A stretch of DNA of 64,000 nucleotides from Xanthobacteraceae bacterium (GTDB lineage: Bacteria; Pseudomonadota; Alphaproteobacteria; Rhizobiales; Xanthobacteraceae). The position numbers were made by a program, and so were the translations under genes. Below the pieces are notes generated by a model. It searched no databases and was not told the origin of the DNA. It was given only the letters and a program-made list of their open reading frames with translations. Positions 63,744 through 64,000 of the stretch are shown here, piece after piece; within the stretch, counting starts at the first letter, position 1, and every line of letters begins with the position of its first letter. Location: NCBI GenBank assembly GCA_023954195.1, contig JAMLIK010000006.1, positions 24,715 to 88,714 of the forward strand, given 5' to 3'.

Positions 63744-64000
63744 AATCAAGCCAATCGAACGATTAGTACCGGTAAGCTACATGCGTTGCCGCACTTCCAC
63801 ACCCGGCCTATCAACGTGGTCGTCTTCCACGGTTCTCAAGGGAATACTCGTTTTGAGGTGGGTTTCCCGCTTAGATGCCTTCAGCGGTTATCCCGTCCGT
63901 ACATAGCTATGCTGCACTGCCGCTGGCGCGACAACAGCTCCACCAGAGGTACGTTCACCCCGGTCCTCTCGTACTAGGGGCAAATCCTCTCAATATTCCA
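63744..64000 (-). rRNA. rrl: 23S ribosomal RNA, 3' end (partial)
   Basis: The 3'-terminal part of 23S on the minus strand, continuing past the window edge. It includes the sarcin-ricin loop region (AGTACGAGAGGACCGG on the minus strand, near 63963-63978) and the 3' end GGTACTAATCGTTCG. The exact 3' end is estimated from family alignment by eye. It is transcribed before the 5S gene. Confidence 0.93.

Overview
The window is a GC-rich stretch of an alphaproteobacterial chromosome. Gene content points to the Bradyrhizobium/Rhodopseudomonas group (Nitrobacteraceae): homospermidine synthase, a fold-III ornithine decarboxylase with a speF-type leader, a Mic60-like protein beside hemY, candidate Irr and Zur operators, and several families of short palindromic intergenic repeats. 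The genus is inference from gene families, not from an alignment. I see no prophage, transposase, CRISPR array or plasmid function.

Layout. 1-4.3 kb: catabolic CoA-ester genes (degradative HMG-CoA reductase cut by the window edge, CaiB-type CoA-transferase, enoyl-CoA hydratase, amino-acid-type ABC binding protein). 4.3-9.7 kb: polyamine block (structured leader RNA, ornithine decarboxylase, GNAT, Rid-family protein, Rnk-like protein, homospermidine synthase), giving a putrescine to homospermidine route. 9.9-14.0 kb, minus strand: zinc-homeostasis block (small His-rich membrane protein, ABC ATPase, permease, COG0523 GTPase, WD40 protein) behind a Zur-box-like palindrome. 14.4-17.1 kb: Fe-superoxide dismutase, MFS transporter, DUF2147 protein. 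17.2-28.8 kb: iron/flavin locus (PepSY, DUF2271, DUF4198, ApbE; convergent PiuC dioxygenase and TonB-dependent siderophore receptor; divergent exbB-exbD-tonB), ending in a translationally coupled SecA-like ATPase. 29.1-35.8 kb: a thiamine-diphosphate enzyme followed by a complete branched-chain-amino-acid-type ABC importer. 35.8-54.2 kb: mostly housekeeping and solitary genes (MocR regulator, DUF983, phosphomannomutase, aspartic protease, HrpB, acyltransferase, PolA, heparinase-like protein, RsmB, SdhAF4-like protein, nuclease, L,D-transpeptidase, acetyl-CoA synthetase). 54.4-62.3 kb: tsaD-gpsA-EVE-methyltransferase on the minus strand, divergent from hemC-hemD-mic60-hemY. 62.5-64 kb: tRNA-Thr(CGT), a secreted protein of unknown function, and the 3' end of an rRNA operon (23S, 5S and terminator) on the minus strand.

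How it works together. The clearest functional unit is the iron locus: an outer-membrane receptor and an Fe(II)-dependent dioxygenase, an energising ExbBD-TonB complex, and an inner-membrane/periplasmic PepSY-DUF2271-DUF4198-ApbE module that probably handles electrons or flavin. Two ICE-like sites with the same centre and spacing sit upstream of the PepSY gene and in the receptor/exbB divergent region, which would place all parts under one iron regulator. The SecA-like gene overlapping the tonB stop codon is the part I cannot explain from known systems and is the best candidate for something undescribed.
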